A stretch of DNA of 64,000 bases, taken from Thelonectria olida. Taxonomy: Eukaryota; Ascomycota; Sordariomycetes; Hypocreales; Nectriaceae. The stretch lies in assembly GCA_020736575.1 (NCBI GenBank), contig JAGPYM010000018.1, positions 744,001 through 808,000 of the forward strand, in the 5' to 3' direction. The notes beneath the pieces are model-generated. The model saw only the letters and a program-made list of their open reading frames with translations. It ran no database searches and was not told the DNA's origin. Below, piece after piece: positions 1 through 10,416 of the stretch. A program made the translations under genes and the position numbers. Numbering within the stretch: the first letter of the stretch is position 1; every line of letters begins with the position of its first letter.

Positions 1-584
1 TTCACGTCGTTTCATTCTCTATGTATGAGTGAACCATTCGTGATCGATGCGCACAAAACATTCATTCTCCGAGCAACTTACAGTTCTTCTGGAAATCAAA
101 GCTTATGGGCTTGTGCGCATTTCAGTCCTTGTCAGTGATCAATTCTCAGCCAACCGCCGTGATGAAGGGCAAAGCTGTGACCTCAAACTGGTCAGCGATG
201 TAGTGAAACAGTGCCACACTGAGGGGAGTCAACAGTCCTACCCCAGCAGATCTAAGAGGTTTGAAGGATTACTTTCCTCTGTGTAAACTGTCTCGTCGTC
301 TTTCGTAAATCAATGATAGAACTACCGTGTTCATTGTTGTCGTTAGGTCAACTTGACCGTAGGAGCCCGCACGACAACTGACCAAGCACATACGAAATAC
401 CGGAATGAACACCGGTGTTGCATCCGTCAAGACTTGGGGGTTTGAAGATGTGGCATTGTACGATGGGAAACGGAGAAAAGAAACAGAACTTAAAAGTTTG
501 AATGGCATCTCACAATTGCTTGTCTAAACCCGCGGTCTAGGGTTTATAAGATTAATTTTGAATCTGATCATCAACAATAGTCAA
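1..584. other. Intergenic, no gene seen
   Basis: Short open frames only, with no recognisable family, splice pattern or repeat. It is the 5' flank of the tRNA gene. Confidence 0.6.
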
Positions 585-666
585 GGCGTGGTGGCAGAGT
601 GGTCTAATGCGTATGACTAGAAATCATATCTCCTCGGAGGCGTCTGTTCGAATCAGGCCCACGTCG
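585..666 (+). tRNA. tRNA-Ser (anticodon AGA)
   Basis: This is an intronless serine tRNA that reads UCU (and UCC/UCA after A34-to-I editing). Acceptor strands GGCGTGG (585-591) and CCACGTC (659-665) pair with one G-U. The discriminator is G666, as expected for eukaryotic tRNA-Ser. The anticodon stem TATGA/TCATA encloses loop CTAGAAA, with AGA at 619-621. A long variable arm (CTCC..GGAG), diagnostic of Ser/Leu/Tyr class II tRNAs, precedes the T arm GTCTG-TTCGAAT-CAGGC. The A box (TGGCAGAGTGG) and B box are present. The length of 82 nt is normal without the CCA end, which is added after transcription in eukaryotes. Confidence 0.95.
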
Positions 667-708
667 GCAGTCAATCAATTGCCTCTCATCTCAGATGAGA
701 AAGAAATC

Positions 709-713
709 TTTTT
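709..713 (+). terminator. Likely RNA polymerase III T-run
   Basis: A run of five T lies 43 nt past the tRNA discriminator base. It is the first T run of that length downstream, preceded by a 6-bp hairpin at 684-698. Pol III usually stops closer to the tRNA end, so the assignment is tentative. Confidence 0.4.
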
Positions 714-1126
714 GCGGCTCTCAAATTTTTTTATACAGAATCATGCAATCTTGCAAAATACATCGCGAAGTAACGATATTTATTTCGGCTTCACGGACGA
801 ACACCTGTACTATCTAGTAACGCTTGTTCTCATTTTTGAGGCTCAACACCTCCCTTACTTTTGGACGGCTGCCTGTACGGATACGAACTGTGTTGTCTAT
901 TCCACGTTTTTCTTGCGATGAAGGAACCATTGTTGGGACGATAGGCAATCGGCAACTTGACCGATGAACATGACGCGTAGCACCGTTTGTTGGCAGCCTG
1001 ATCTATCTTGGGTACAATATGTTTTATTAATTCAGTCAATTAGGGCTCACCTCCCATGAAGATTTGATCCTTCAGTTTTGATCCTCGTTGTTCAGAAACA
1101 CCAAGCGTTACCCTACACAAAACAAA
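714..1126. other. Intergenic, no gene seen
   Basis: Spacer between the tRNA and the acetyltransferase relic. No conserved frame or repeat is seen. Confidence 0.5.
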
Positions 1127-1845
1127 ATGCCATGGGAACTCCGCAATGTCACACTCGCTGACGGACAGCCGATCTCGATGGTCCACGCTGGGAGCTTCCA
1201 TGACGACCCCTTCCACCAGACAGTATTTCCGGGTGTCAGCTTCGAGAAAGATTACGAGGGGGCGCTTGCGCGCTGGCAGCGGAACTTTGGTGATGAGACG
1301 GCTCATTACAAGGTTGTCGTGGATGTAGCGAGCGGAGAGGCTGTTAGCTGTGCGAAATGGGGTTTGGGATTTACGGATCTTGCTCCCAATATCCTCCTAT
1401 TAAGCCCAGCAGCGAAGAAATGGCGGCAGCGCCAACGGAACCTGAGGACCTCAATGATCTCTTCGCGACAGGCTTCTCGAACAAGATTCAAGCTGTGCGT
1501 GAGAGGATTCTCGGAGAGCAGCCTCATATTCGTACGATGCCCTTGTCCGATAGAGCAAGTGTCTACTGACACTCTCAATTACATAGACCTGAAGCTGTTG
1601 GGAACACTCCCTGCCCATCGCGGCAAAGATGCAGCATCTCTTCAGCTGGAATGAGGACTAGAGATTGCCGACAAGCATGGCATTGCGTGCTGGGTGGAGG
1701 CGTCACCTGTCGCAAAGCCATTGAATGAGAGATTCGGGTTCACTGTACGAGACACGGTCGAGTCGCAACTGATTGAGAGTGTGGAGAAGGAACGTTTGTG
1801 CATACCATGATGATGAGAGAGCCAAGACGCTCTGGACACAGCTGA
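1127..1845 (+). pseudogene. GNAT-type N-acetyltransferase, broken
   Basis: The reading starts at ATG 1127 (protein start MPWELRNVTLAD) and matches fungal GNAT-fold acyl-CoA N-acyltransferases of about 230 residues, which acetylate small amines or proteins. Coding capacity changes frame between about 1346 and 1380, continues to 1531, crosses a good 55-nt intron (GTACGA 1532 to TAG 1586, branch CTGAC) and re-enters at 1587 with LKLLGTLPAHRGKDAA, a degenerate acetyl-CoA-binding motif B. A TGA at 1652-1654 replaces what relatives usually have as Trp. The frame then continues through GLEIADKHG and CWVEASPV, and the last part again needs a shift near 1805. Two shifts plus a stop point to a pseudogene, while the intron signals are intact. 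A sequencing error could explain one lesion but hardly all three. Confidence 0.75.
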
Positions 1846-2465
1846 ATGGATGGATGATGGATTGGACCCTGGGCTATGGGGGGGCCTCGTTGCCAAGACG
1901 GGATTGCGACACGCACCATCGGTCTTGGCTACAGCGACCCCAGATATCCCATCAGCTCGTTGTTATACACAGGTAGTACAGTACACGATGAGTCTACTAC
2001 GTAGGATGTGCAACACGTCAAGCAACCGTTCTTTTACCACATCATGGTGAGGTCGGGAGTTTGCGGATGCTTGCTCCTTGATTCGGTTGGTCACCGAGCC
2101 CAGTGGACTGCGGCTCCAGGGCTCGCCGCACTACGGGTGCCGAGAAGCCGCAGAATCACTCTCCCGATGGCCATAGAAGAGCCCCCAAACAACATCCAAT
2201 CGACGAACCGCGACGGTGAATGCCCGTTTCCCGCTTCACCGAGAACATTGCATTCTCACATGCCTCTTATACGGACCGCAGCACTGTGTACCTGTTGAAC
2301 CGAAACGTCATCCTGACTCGCTCTGTCCACGCCTGGATAGCGTGCTAAAAAAGAAACGAACACGAGCTGACAGGCGTAACCGCAACCAGACCCTGAGCAC
2401 GCGACATCATCAATCTCAGACAATCTCAACACCTACCTCCTTTGGCCCGCGGCAAGACAGCAGCC
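1846..2465. other. Intergenic, 5' flank of the NRAMP gene
   Basis: Only overlapping short frames are present and no gene is recognised. The last 150 bases are rich in C and A, typical of a fungal 5' leader. Confidence 0.5.
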
Positions 2466-4443
2466 ATGAATCGCACCTCGAGAACTGAAGAGCCCTACCA
2501 GGGAGACGGCCTCAACCAGAGCCCCAACCCGCTCTCCAACGACCTGACGACCAATGAGGACCTCAACGGCCTCGTCAATTCTCGGCAATTGAAGCGAGAT
2601 GACAACGGTCTGACAACAGCCGATCCGCAACCGCTGCCTCCAGATAGATCAAGTCCTGAGCCCAACCCAAAGAATGGAGGAGCGTCCTCCGTCATGGCCA
2701 ATGAAACCACCATTGGCCAGCGCTCGGGAGAAGGGCTGCCTGCTCCTCTCCCACCCCCTCCGCCATCGTCTGTCCCTCGAAGCTCGTTGACTCTCGAGGG
2801 CAGAGATGGCCCAACGACCCGTTTTGAACGCGTCAAAATAGGCGTTGCCAAGTACGGCTCCTTTGTCGGCCCTGGCTTCATGATTGCCGTCGCCTACAGT
2901 GAGTTCCCTGCTGCGCCGTTCTCCGTAGACACTCTGCATCAACTAACACCAGCGACAAAGTCGACCCCGGAAACTACTCTACCGACGTCGCAGCTGGAGC
3001 TTCCTATCAGTTCAGGTTGCTCTTTGTCGTCCTTTTGTCTAACCTGTTTGCGATTCTCCTTCAATCGCTTTGCATCAAACTCGGAACCGTCACTGGCCTC
3101 AATCTCGCCGAGGCGTGCCGCGCATTTCTCCCACGATGGCTCAACATTGTCCTGTATCTCTTTGCAGAAGCTGCCATTATCGCAACGGACATCGCAGAGG
3201 TAAGTCGCAACTCCCATTGGGGTAGTCGGAGCGAACAAAACTTATGCGACTCCAGGTCATCGGCTTTGCCATTGGCTTAAACTTGCTTGCGCCCAAAGTC
3301 CCGTTGGTGGTGGGATGTGCCATTTCTATCCTTGATGTCATGATCATCCTGCTATTTTATAGACCTCACGGATCTATGAGAGGACTGCGCGTCTTCGAGT
3401 ACTTCATCGTGTGCTTGGTTCTCGCAGTTGTTGTTTGCTTCTGCGTCCAGCTCTCGCTCATCGAGGACACGCCCGTCGGGCACGTTTTTAAAGGCTACCT
3501 GCCGTCGAAAGCTCTGGTAGAGCAAAAAGGGTAGGCCTTTCAATGACCATTCGCGGTGCCTCAGCTAACTGTGCCTAGTCTGTACCAAGCGTGCGGAATT
3601 CTTGGAGCAACTGTGATGCCGCACAGTCTGTATCTTGGCTCAGGTATTGTTCAGCCTCGTCTCCGCGCGTACGACGAGAAGCATGGGCTTCTACCCCCAG
3701 ACCTTCCGGCGCCTTCAATCAACGAAAATGGGATCGATAAGGGATTCTACATTCCGTCTTTGGCGGCCATTCGGTACTCGATCCGCTTCTCCATCATCGA
3801 ACTCGCCATTTCGCTCTTCACATTTGCCCTGTTCGTTAATTCGGCCATTCTCATCGTCGCTGGTGTCTCGCTCTACGGCAACGAGAACGCCGCTGATGCG
3901 GACATTTTCAGCATCCACAAGCTGCTTTCAGATTCCGTATCGCCGGTCGCAGGCACCATTTTCGCGCTGGCACTGCTCCTCTCCGGCGTATCTGCCGGCA
4001 TCGTCTGCACAATCGCCGGCCAGATGGTGAGCGAGGGAGCCCTGAACTGGAAGATGCGGCCGTGGCTGCGACGTCTGATGACCCGGAGCATTAGCATCAC
4101 GCCGAGCATCATCATCGCAGGCGCGGTCGGCCGATCGGGTCTGACCGAGGCTCTGAACGCGTCGCAGGTTGTCCTCAGCATTGTCTTGCCGTTCGTCACT
4201 GCTCCTCTGATCTATTTCACCTGCTGTAAGAAATACATGACGGTGCAGTCAAGTAGGGCTAGCTTCCCCATCACTGTTGTTACCAATGGACGGACGGTGG
4301 CCGACGCAGGATCGGGCCCCAACGGCGATGGCAATCTGTCTATGGCTAATTCTTGGTGGATTGCTGGACTCGCCATCTTGGTTTGGATCATCATTGCGGC
4401 CATGAACGTGGCCAACTTGGTGCTGCTGGGAAAGGGCGATTGA
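2466..4443 (+). CDS. NRAMP family divalent metal transporter (Smf-like)
   Basis: Four exons (2466-2898, 2961-3199, 3256-3530, 3579-4443) give 603 residues, close to yeast Smf1/2/3 length. The family moves Mn2+, Fe2+ and related ions with protons across plasma, vesicle or vacuole membranes. Residues 1-125 are a hydrophilic, Pro-rich cytosolic tail. TM1 carries the signature DPGN (146-149), restored exactly by splicing intron 1 (AYI-DPGN). TM6 carries MPHS (329-332), the second half of the metal site. About 11 hydrophobic segments follow the family plan, and the chain ends in a last TM and a short tail. Introns are 62, 56 and 48 nt, with donors GTGAGT, GTAAGT and GTAGGC. The ATG at 2466 is the first in frame; the open frame upstream of it starts at a TTG. 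Substrate preference cannot be read from sequence. Confidence 0.93.
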
Positions 4444-6135
4444 TGCTTGAGCATCACACTGGGAGAGGCGTCAATCACACTCTGTCAATCTATACTGCCT
4501 AGCTATTGCGAGCCAACAAGAGCCTGGCACCGCCGGGTCTTGTTTCATGCAACATCCATCGATGTCTCGCTGCTTTCCAACTGACATAGCTGAATAAAAG
4601 CCGAAGCGCGTCTACTCTCCCAACTTCTCCGTCGACCCTGACCCCCAATGATCTTATACTGTACCCGGTATGTACGTACTAGTAATGCTATTTTGGGTCA
4701 TGATGACACGTAGGAAAGCTTTAATAGGGATGATAGTACCCGATTCCGTCTCCGGACTAGGTGAAGAAGTGGAGGTGAGGAGGATGGAGGAGCTGAAAGG
4801 AGCGTGGGTTGGAGTCGTCATTCGTCCACGGCAAACGGTGGAGTAATTATGATCGCACATAGTCCTCGAAATAGTTCCTTGTCTACTAGAGTGTGATAAT
4901 GTATATATTCCATCTATAAATGTAAAGTTGGCTAACAATTGGTAGCACGTCGGATTCGTCGCGTGCCCAAACAGGTCCAAAACGACCAGTATTGATCTCC
5001 ACCCTTATCATCCTCGTAACCAAGTTTATCACGAGCAAAGCGGCCAATCAATCACGACTAGGTAACTGCACTTGAGTCAGCGAGTTTGAATATAGCGGAT
5101 GGCGCGAAGAGTGACGATCATGCTGTGACCAGTTAGTCAGGTTGAGGAGTCATTCAAGAGTCCAGGACGCGGCCGACTCGAAAGTTGACAACGCAGAGCG
5201 GAGGGATCAAGATCGGATAGCATAATGTAGAATAATGCGAAAAAGACGAGGAACCCTAGAACCCTCGAATTTGGAACTCGAATGGCAGTTAATTGTATTG
5301 GAATTACTTGTCGACATTCCAAACCATGCGCGACTTTCTTCAAGGCCTGCGAATCTTGTGGGGAACCGATGGAATGTCCGATGATACTCGAGACCAAGGA
5401 CATTGATCTCCGAGTCATGCTTACTTCTTCTTACGTTACTTTTCGGGTTTCTGACGTAAATATCTCGGCACTGTGCTGGCAGTTTTCACCAGGGAAGCTC
5501 GTCAGAGTTGAAGGCGTTAACAACGGCGCGAACAGCATTGATCACTGCCTCAACCCCGTTTACTCTTGATGGATTAGTTCTCGAGGTCGCCTCAACTCTT
5601 CAACCCTCCGCAGGTGGCAGCTCGCACGCAATTGGACCGTCTCTTATCAGATCATGGCTGCCACGCGGGAAATGCACGATGAGCTTTTCATTAAAGCAGC
5701 AGGGATGCAGCATCCATCTGACAGGCGAATGCAACATGGGCACCATTGGCCGTGAAGCTGGATAAATCCACTCTTCAACCCTCCGTTTCGCCCAAAATCA
5801 GGCCACTTTGGACGTTCTGGCCTCGGACCGACCGGCATGTGACCAAGCGGACGCACCCGACACCGGAGAACATCACCGAGGTCTCAAAGGAGACCTTTCA
5901 AATTTTCTCCCGTGTAACCTCAATTGCGCTTAATTGTGTCGTGTGTCTCTTCGTCTTTTGCGTCCTGCAGCAGGTTGCCGAGTATCCCGTCTGTTTCGTA
6001 CCATTTTTGGGACCTCTATCTTATTCCTGGACGTCTGGTCCACACCAACCAACTTCCTGGTTGTTTGTTGCTCAGCTGCTGGGCCAATTTCAACAACGCA
6101 AACAAACACCTCAAACCGATAGACCGTTCTACACC
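4444..6135. other. Long intergenic region, no gene recognised
   Basis: The 1.7 kb between the NRAMP gene and the small membrane protein contains only short frames. A purine-rich GGAGG-type stretch lies near 4769-4800. The last 390 bases form an open frame leading into the next ATG, but they lack a protein-like pattern and are read as 5' UTR. Confidence 0.5.
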
Positions 6136-6381
6136 ATGATTGTCACGCGGGCCATCTCCGTCACCAACTTTGTCGTCGCCAGCTCGGCGTTGTGCTTCCA
6201 GGTCTTTGTCCTGTACCCCTGGCACAAGGAGCTCGATGCGGGATTTGAGAACCTGAAGAAGGAGCACCTCAAGGTCCTCGATGCTGTTGGAAACAGCGTC
6301 AGCGAGCAGCAGAAGGCGTCCTTGGCCGAGCACTTGAACGAGCTCAAGGCCAAGAGCTCCAGCAGGTGGTGGTGGTCCTAG
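6136..6381 (+). CDS. Small single-helix membrane protein, conserved-looking
   Basis: A single exon encodes 81 residues from ATG 6136 (context ACACC before the ATG). Residues about 5-28 (from AISVTNFVV to VFVLYPW) form one hydrophobic segment. It is followed by a charged amphipathic helix (KELDAGFENLKKEHLKVLD) and an Ala/Lys-rich helix ending in Ser-Arg-Trp-Trp-Trp-Ser. This layout, with a short N-terminal anchor and a soluble coiled-coil-like tail, is common in small mitochondrial or ER membrane proteins. I do not recognise a named family. The same frame is open upstream, but that part is low in protein character and the first good ATG context is here. Confidence 0.6.
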   Translation: MIVTRAISVTNFVVASSALCFQVFVLYPWHKELDAGFENLKKEHLKVLDAVGNSVSEQQKASLAEHLNELKAKSSSRWWWS

Positions 6382-7725
6382 ATGCCCAACTGCCCCTGTC
6401 TTACTTGAGGAAACCCTGGGCGACTGAACGGGCGTGAAACATAGCCCCCTCCCCGTCGTACCAAACCAAGAAACACCTCGGAGATGTCATCCTGCCCCCG
6501 CGAAGATCAGCAATCACGATTCTGGAATGAAGAGAGGGCGGTCTGGAGAGGAAACACTCCATCAACAGTTCAGCGGAAACGGGCAACTCGACATCATGGC
6601 ATCGACAATTCATGTCCGAAAGGGCCCTGGAAAAGGAAGGATTAGAAGCATTCATCGCCCATCGACCACTCGAAATAGAGGTCTGTGTTTCTAGAACGGA
6701 ACGGTGTACTGAGTTTACGATACAACGGGGGCGGCTTTTTTCACATGTCTGAGTCGGTGTATTCTAAGGAATGTTATGTTATTTAGACGGTCATTATTAT
6801 TTCGCAGAGCTCATAGTCAAGCGGTTCAACACTTTATAATTTCATCATCTCACTGAAGCGCTGGAGAAGTCGCCATGTATTAGTCGAGGCGGCCCACTGC
6901 TTCCTGACCTGTTAGCAAGAAAGAGTAGAGCAAGACTAGCTGGTTGCTTGTAATTGATGTAGAGGGACCATGTCAAGCATGGCGATGTAGAAGGACTGTT
7001 CTTAATTGATTCAACTCTTGAGCCAACTTTCTAGTTTTGGGTAATGGACTGTTTGTAGACAACCAGGGAGTCGTGCTCGGGTGCACTTATCATCTTTGTG
7101 CTCCGTACTTCCCACCAGTCGGAAGCTATGTAACAGGTAGGGTAGGTTATGTTTATTTGCTCCCACTATATTCATCTCTGAAATTACAACTCAGAGGTGG
7201 TGTCAAGTGTTACACATGCAGCATCAAGGATGGACCTCAACGTGTGCATGTAGTCAGGCAGCCAAGGTCTTTGTTGTCTCTGGAAGAACTAACGAGACGA
7301 TTGGCATCTGTCCGCACCGTTATTACGCCGACCTTGTACGTGTGTAACCAGGCCGGATGCCACGTCAAGCCATGATTGGAGAATGAGACGAAGGGCAATC
7401 ATCTTGTGGCTGTTCCGAGCCAAGCATTGGATGGCCTCGTTCCAAAGTACTAATGCGGGAGGCCTACCAGTATATTGATGCGGTATGGGTTGGGTGTGAC
7501 CAACCTGCGTAAGACCGCCCGCTCTTCCATATTGGCGTATCCGGTGGACGACGAGCAAACAGACGCAATTGCTTTCGACTACCACGTACGTACATATATG
7601 GTAGGACGCATCAAGATTATCCAAGAGAGAGATGGTTTGCGCCTTGACAGATTCTTTTTCAAAATTTCCATCAGTAACCAAATCTTGGTTCACCAATTTT
7701 TCTTTTGTTCTGTACTCTTTCGAAT
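6382..7725. other. Intergenic, no gene recognised
   Basis: It holds the 3' flank of the small membrane protein and the 5' flank of the SET gene. Open frames on both strands are short and give no family pattern. Confidence 0.5.
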
Positions 7726-10082
7726 ATGGATGTCCAAGATGTCTCACACGAGAGTGGGCTTGTTGCGCTCTTGAAGCAGGTGCAGGATGCTGCAGAGCGA
7801 GGAAGTCGAAGAAAGGGCGAGAGGGTGCGAGACCATCGCTCGCCTGAGCAGCTGATCTCGAACTTCGTCATGAACCTGATGCAATCCACCAACAACATGG
7901 ATGGCTTCAATGCCATTGCCACGACGCAGGTCCCCGCTGCCTACACGCCCTGCATTCTTTCTCTCACAGAGCTCAAACCAATCATGATATCTGAGATGAG
8001 GCTCGAAACGCATCACCGTGGGACCAGCGTCTTGCTTCGCGTCCTCACGCCACCAAATCGCATGACGGCCCTGATGGCGATTGCTGAAGACGAACAGCGC
8101 ACGGCGGTGCTGCTTCAGCTCTATCATCAGCCCGAGGAGCGAGTGGTACCCGCCGATGAGATCTTGAAAGCTGACAAGGTCTGTGTCCTCAAAGAACCTT
8201 TCTTTAAGTGTGCTACCGACGGCTCCTACTCGTTGAGGGCCGACCACGTCAGCGACATCGTCTGGTTGGACGAAGCTGATGAGCGCATCCCATCCAAATG
8301 GAGGAAGCCAGCCTCGAACGCAAACAACAGCAGCAAAAGCATTCGGACCCAAGGAAACGACGCCGTACAGAATCGGGACTGGGCGAAGGCACAGCGACTG
8401 TAAGCCTTTCCTTGTTATTTCATCTTCTAGTTGGCTGAGCGTATCTTACTGACCTATACAAGATACTCGTCAGCCATCCGAGCTGCGGAGACGCCTGAGG
8501 AGGAACAGCTTGCTTTCCTAAACCGTTCTCTGGCCAACCTCAGACTTGGACGTCCAGAGCAAGCCATGTTGGATGCTACTCGAGGCAGCGATGCTGCAGC
8601 GCCGTCTGAAAAACGACTCTACCGTGAGGCTCGAGCGTTGTACGAATTGGAAAACTTCGAGAAGTGTCTGGAGAAGTTGCAAACACTCGAAAAGTTGAAC
8701 TATGGGAACGGAGCAGTGCAGCCTGAGATACACCGCGCGAAGGAGAGACTGCATGAGCAGCAGACAGGCGAGTATGCGTTCGACAAGATGTACAAGCAGG
8801 CCAGGGTGACGCCTCCGATCATCGACTGCGCTACTTTTTCCAAGTCTGTCGAGGTACGCCCGTCGCCTGGACGGGGCCGGGGGCTGTTTACCACCAAGAC
8901 AGTTACGGCTGGCGAGCTGCTCCTGTGTGAAAAGGCATTTTCATATTGTCATGAAGGGAGCGACCAGCCAGACAGGCAGACCAGGGTGTTGATGAACCTG
9001 ACCACCAAGAGAATGACAATGGGTAGTCAAGCAAACCTCCTAACGCAGGTGATTCAGAAGCTGTATCACAACTCCCAGCTGTCTGCTTCATTTGGAGACT
9101 TGTACTGCGCAGACTACCCGAAGGTCAGTGTCTCGGAGTCTGATGGACTGCCGGTAGTCGACTCGTGAGTTCGACCCCCTTTCCAGTTGAGCGAGAGAAG
9201 TGGCCGAGGAAGTGCTAATCTGGGCGCAGGTTCCTGGTAGAAAAGATCATCTCCCTCAACGTCTTTGGTGCACCAAGAACCAGCCAAGCTTCGTTTTCGA
9301 AGGCCATGTCTCGCAGTATGACTACAAAGCCCGGAGAAACATCGACTCATACCACATCTGGCATCTGGTCGCTGGCTTCCCGTATCAACCATTCCTGTGC
9401 AAGCAATTGTCGGCGCTCCTTCATTGGAGACATGCAGATTGTCCGCGCGACGAGGGACATCCCGGCAGACACTGAGATTTTCTTCTGCTATTGCGTGCCT
9501 GATCCCCTGGAATCATATGACGACGTGCAGAAGAAGTTTGATAACTGGGGATTCACTTGTGATTGCGAGCTCTGCGCGGACAGAAAGGCGACGACCAGGG
9601 AAGTCCTTGAGAGACGCAAGATCATTTGCAAAAAGCTCAAAGATGTCCTGGGAGACCATCACACGACCAATGCTCCCAAGGCTCGACGACTGCTCAAGAC
9701 CCTCGAGGCGACTTACTCTGCCAAAGAAGCCAACGCGGTTCGGCTGGAGGTTTGGGACCCGTGCTTCGCACTGGGTGAGTATTCCCTCTCGAAGGGCCAG
9801 CCGGTTGAAGCCATCAAGATGATGGTCAAGGGCCTGGAAGCACTGGGATATGAAATGACTGCATCTCCAACGAAGGGAGATGCGAAGCCTCCGAGACTTG
9901 AGGTCACACGGTGGGGCTTGGCAAACGACTGGGTGCCCTGGGCGTTTTTCAATCTGTTCAAGGCCTACAAGCAACTTGCCCCCGAGCTTTGCTCATCTGC
10001 CAAGGGATATGTTGAACGAAGTTACAGCATGGTCGTAGGCGAGAAAGAGACGGCCGGTGACATCTTCCCGGGGCTCAAGTAA
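7726..10082 (+). CDS. TPR and SET domain protein (SMYD-like lysine methyltransferase)
   Basis: Three exons (7726-8399, 8463-9164, 9230-10082) give 742 residues. Introns of 63 and 65 nt have donors GTAAGC and GTGAGT, and phase is kept. An N-terminal region of about 200 residues is followed by TPR-like helices (SIRTQGNDAVQNRDWAKAQRLY, about 205-300), then a split SET domain. The SET motifs are GRGRGLFTT near 362, RINHSCASNC near 511 (the N-H-S-C core), FFCYC near 542, and a post-SET cysteine cluster CDCELC near 568. Such proteins transfer methyl groups from S-adenosylmethionine to lysine, on histones or other proteins; the substrate is unknown here. There is no MYND zinc finger between the SET halves that I can see, unlike animal SMYD proteins. 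The frame is open upstream of ATG 7726 only from a TTG. Confidence 0.9.
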
Positions 10083-10182
10083 TGGTCTGGATCAATTCTC
10101 AAGGGATGTGGCATGGGCAACACAAGACGGCGATGATCGAATCCGGACCTTACCTTCCTAAAGAATAGCAAGGAACTAGAGA

Positions 10183-10225
10183 TGCAGAGTTGTATGTCAA
10201 CACCCCAGGTTAGACTTGTAAATAA
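10183..10225 (+). repeat. Direct repeat, copy 1, left of the HET gene
   Basis: It shares with 13055-13096 the words TGCAGAGT, TGTCAACACCC and GGTTAGACTT, followed by AATAA, in the same orientation and almost the same spacing. Over the 31-base core 28 positions agree. Together the copies bracket the HET-domain gene. Confidence 0.65.
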
Positions 10226-10416
10226 CTCTGATAAGATACACGCAATCGTTCCGCCAAACTTGGAATCGATTGTCGCTGATAGTTTCCACGTCTCCCGCCC
10301 ACGAAACGTCGACTTTAGCCTAGATTCCGTTCGAGGAAGAAAGCGGTACGTTACAATTTCTGCGGCGACTGGGCCTTTCCGACTCTGGCCCTCTAGACTA
10401 GTAGACACAAGCACCA

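Noticed and set aside
607..921. 104-codon open frame
   Set aside because: It starts inside the tRNA-Ser gene and has no protein-like pattern after it.
5746..6135. In-frame upstream extension of the 81-residue membrane protein
   Set aside because: Low protein character, no ATG with good context; read as 5' UTR.
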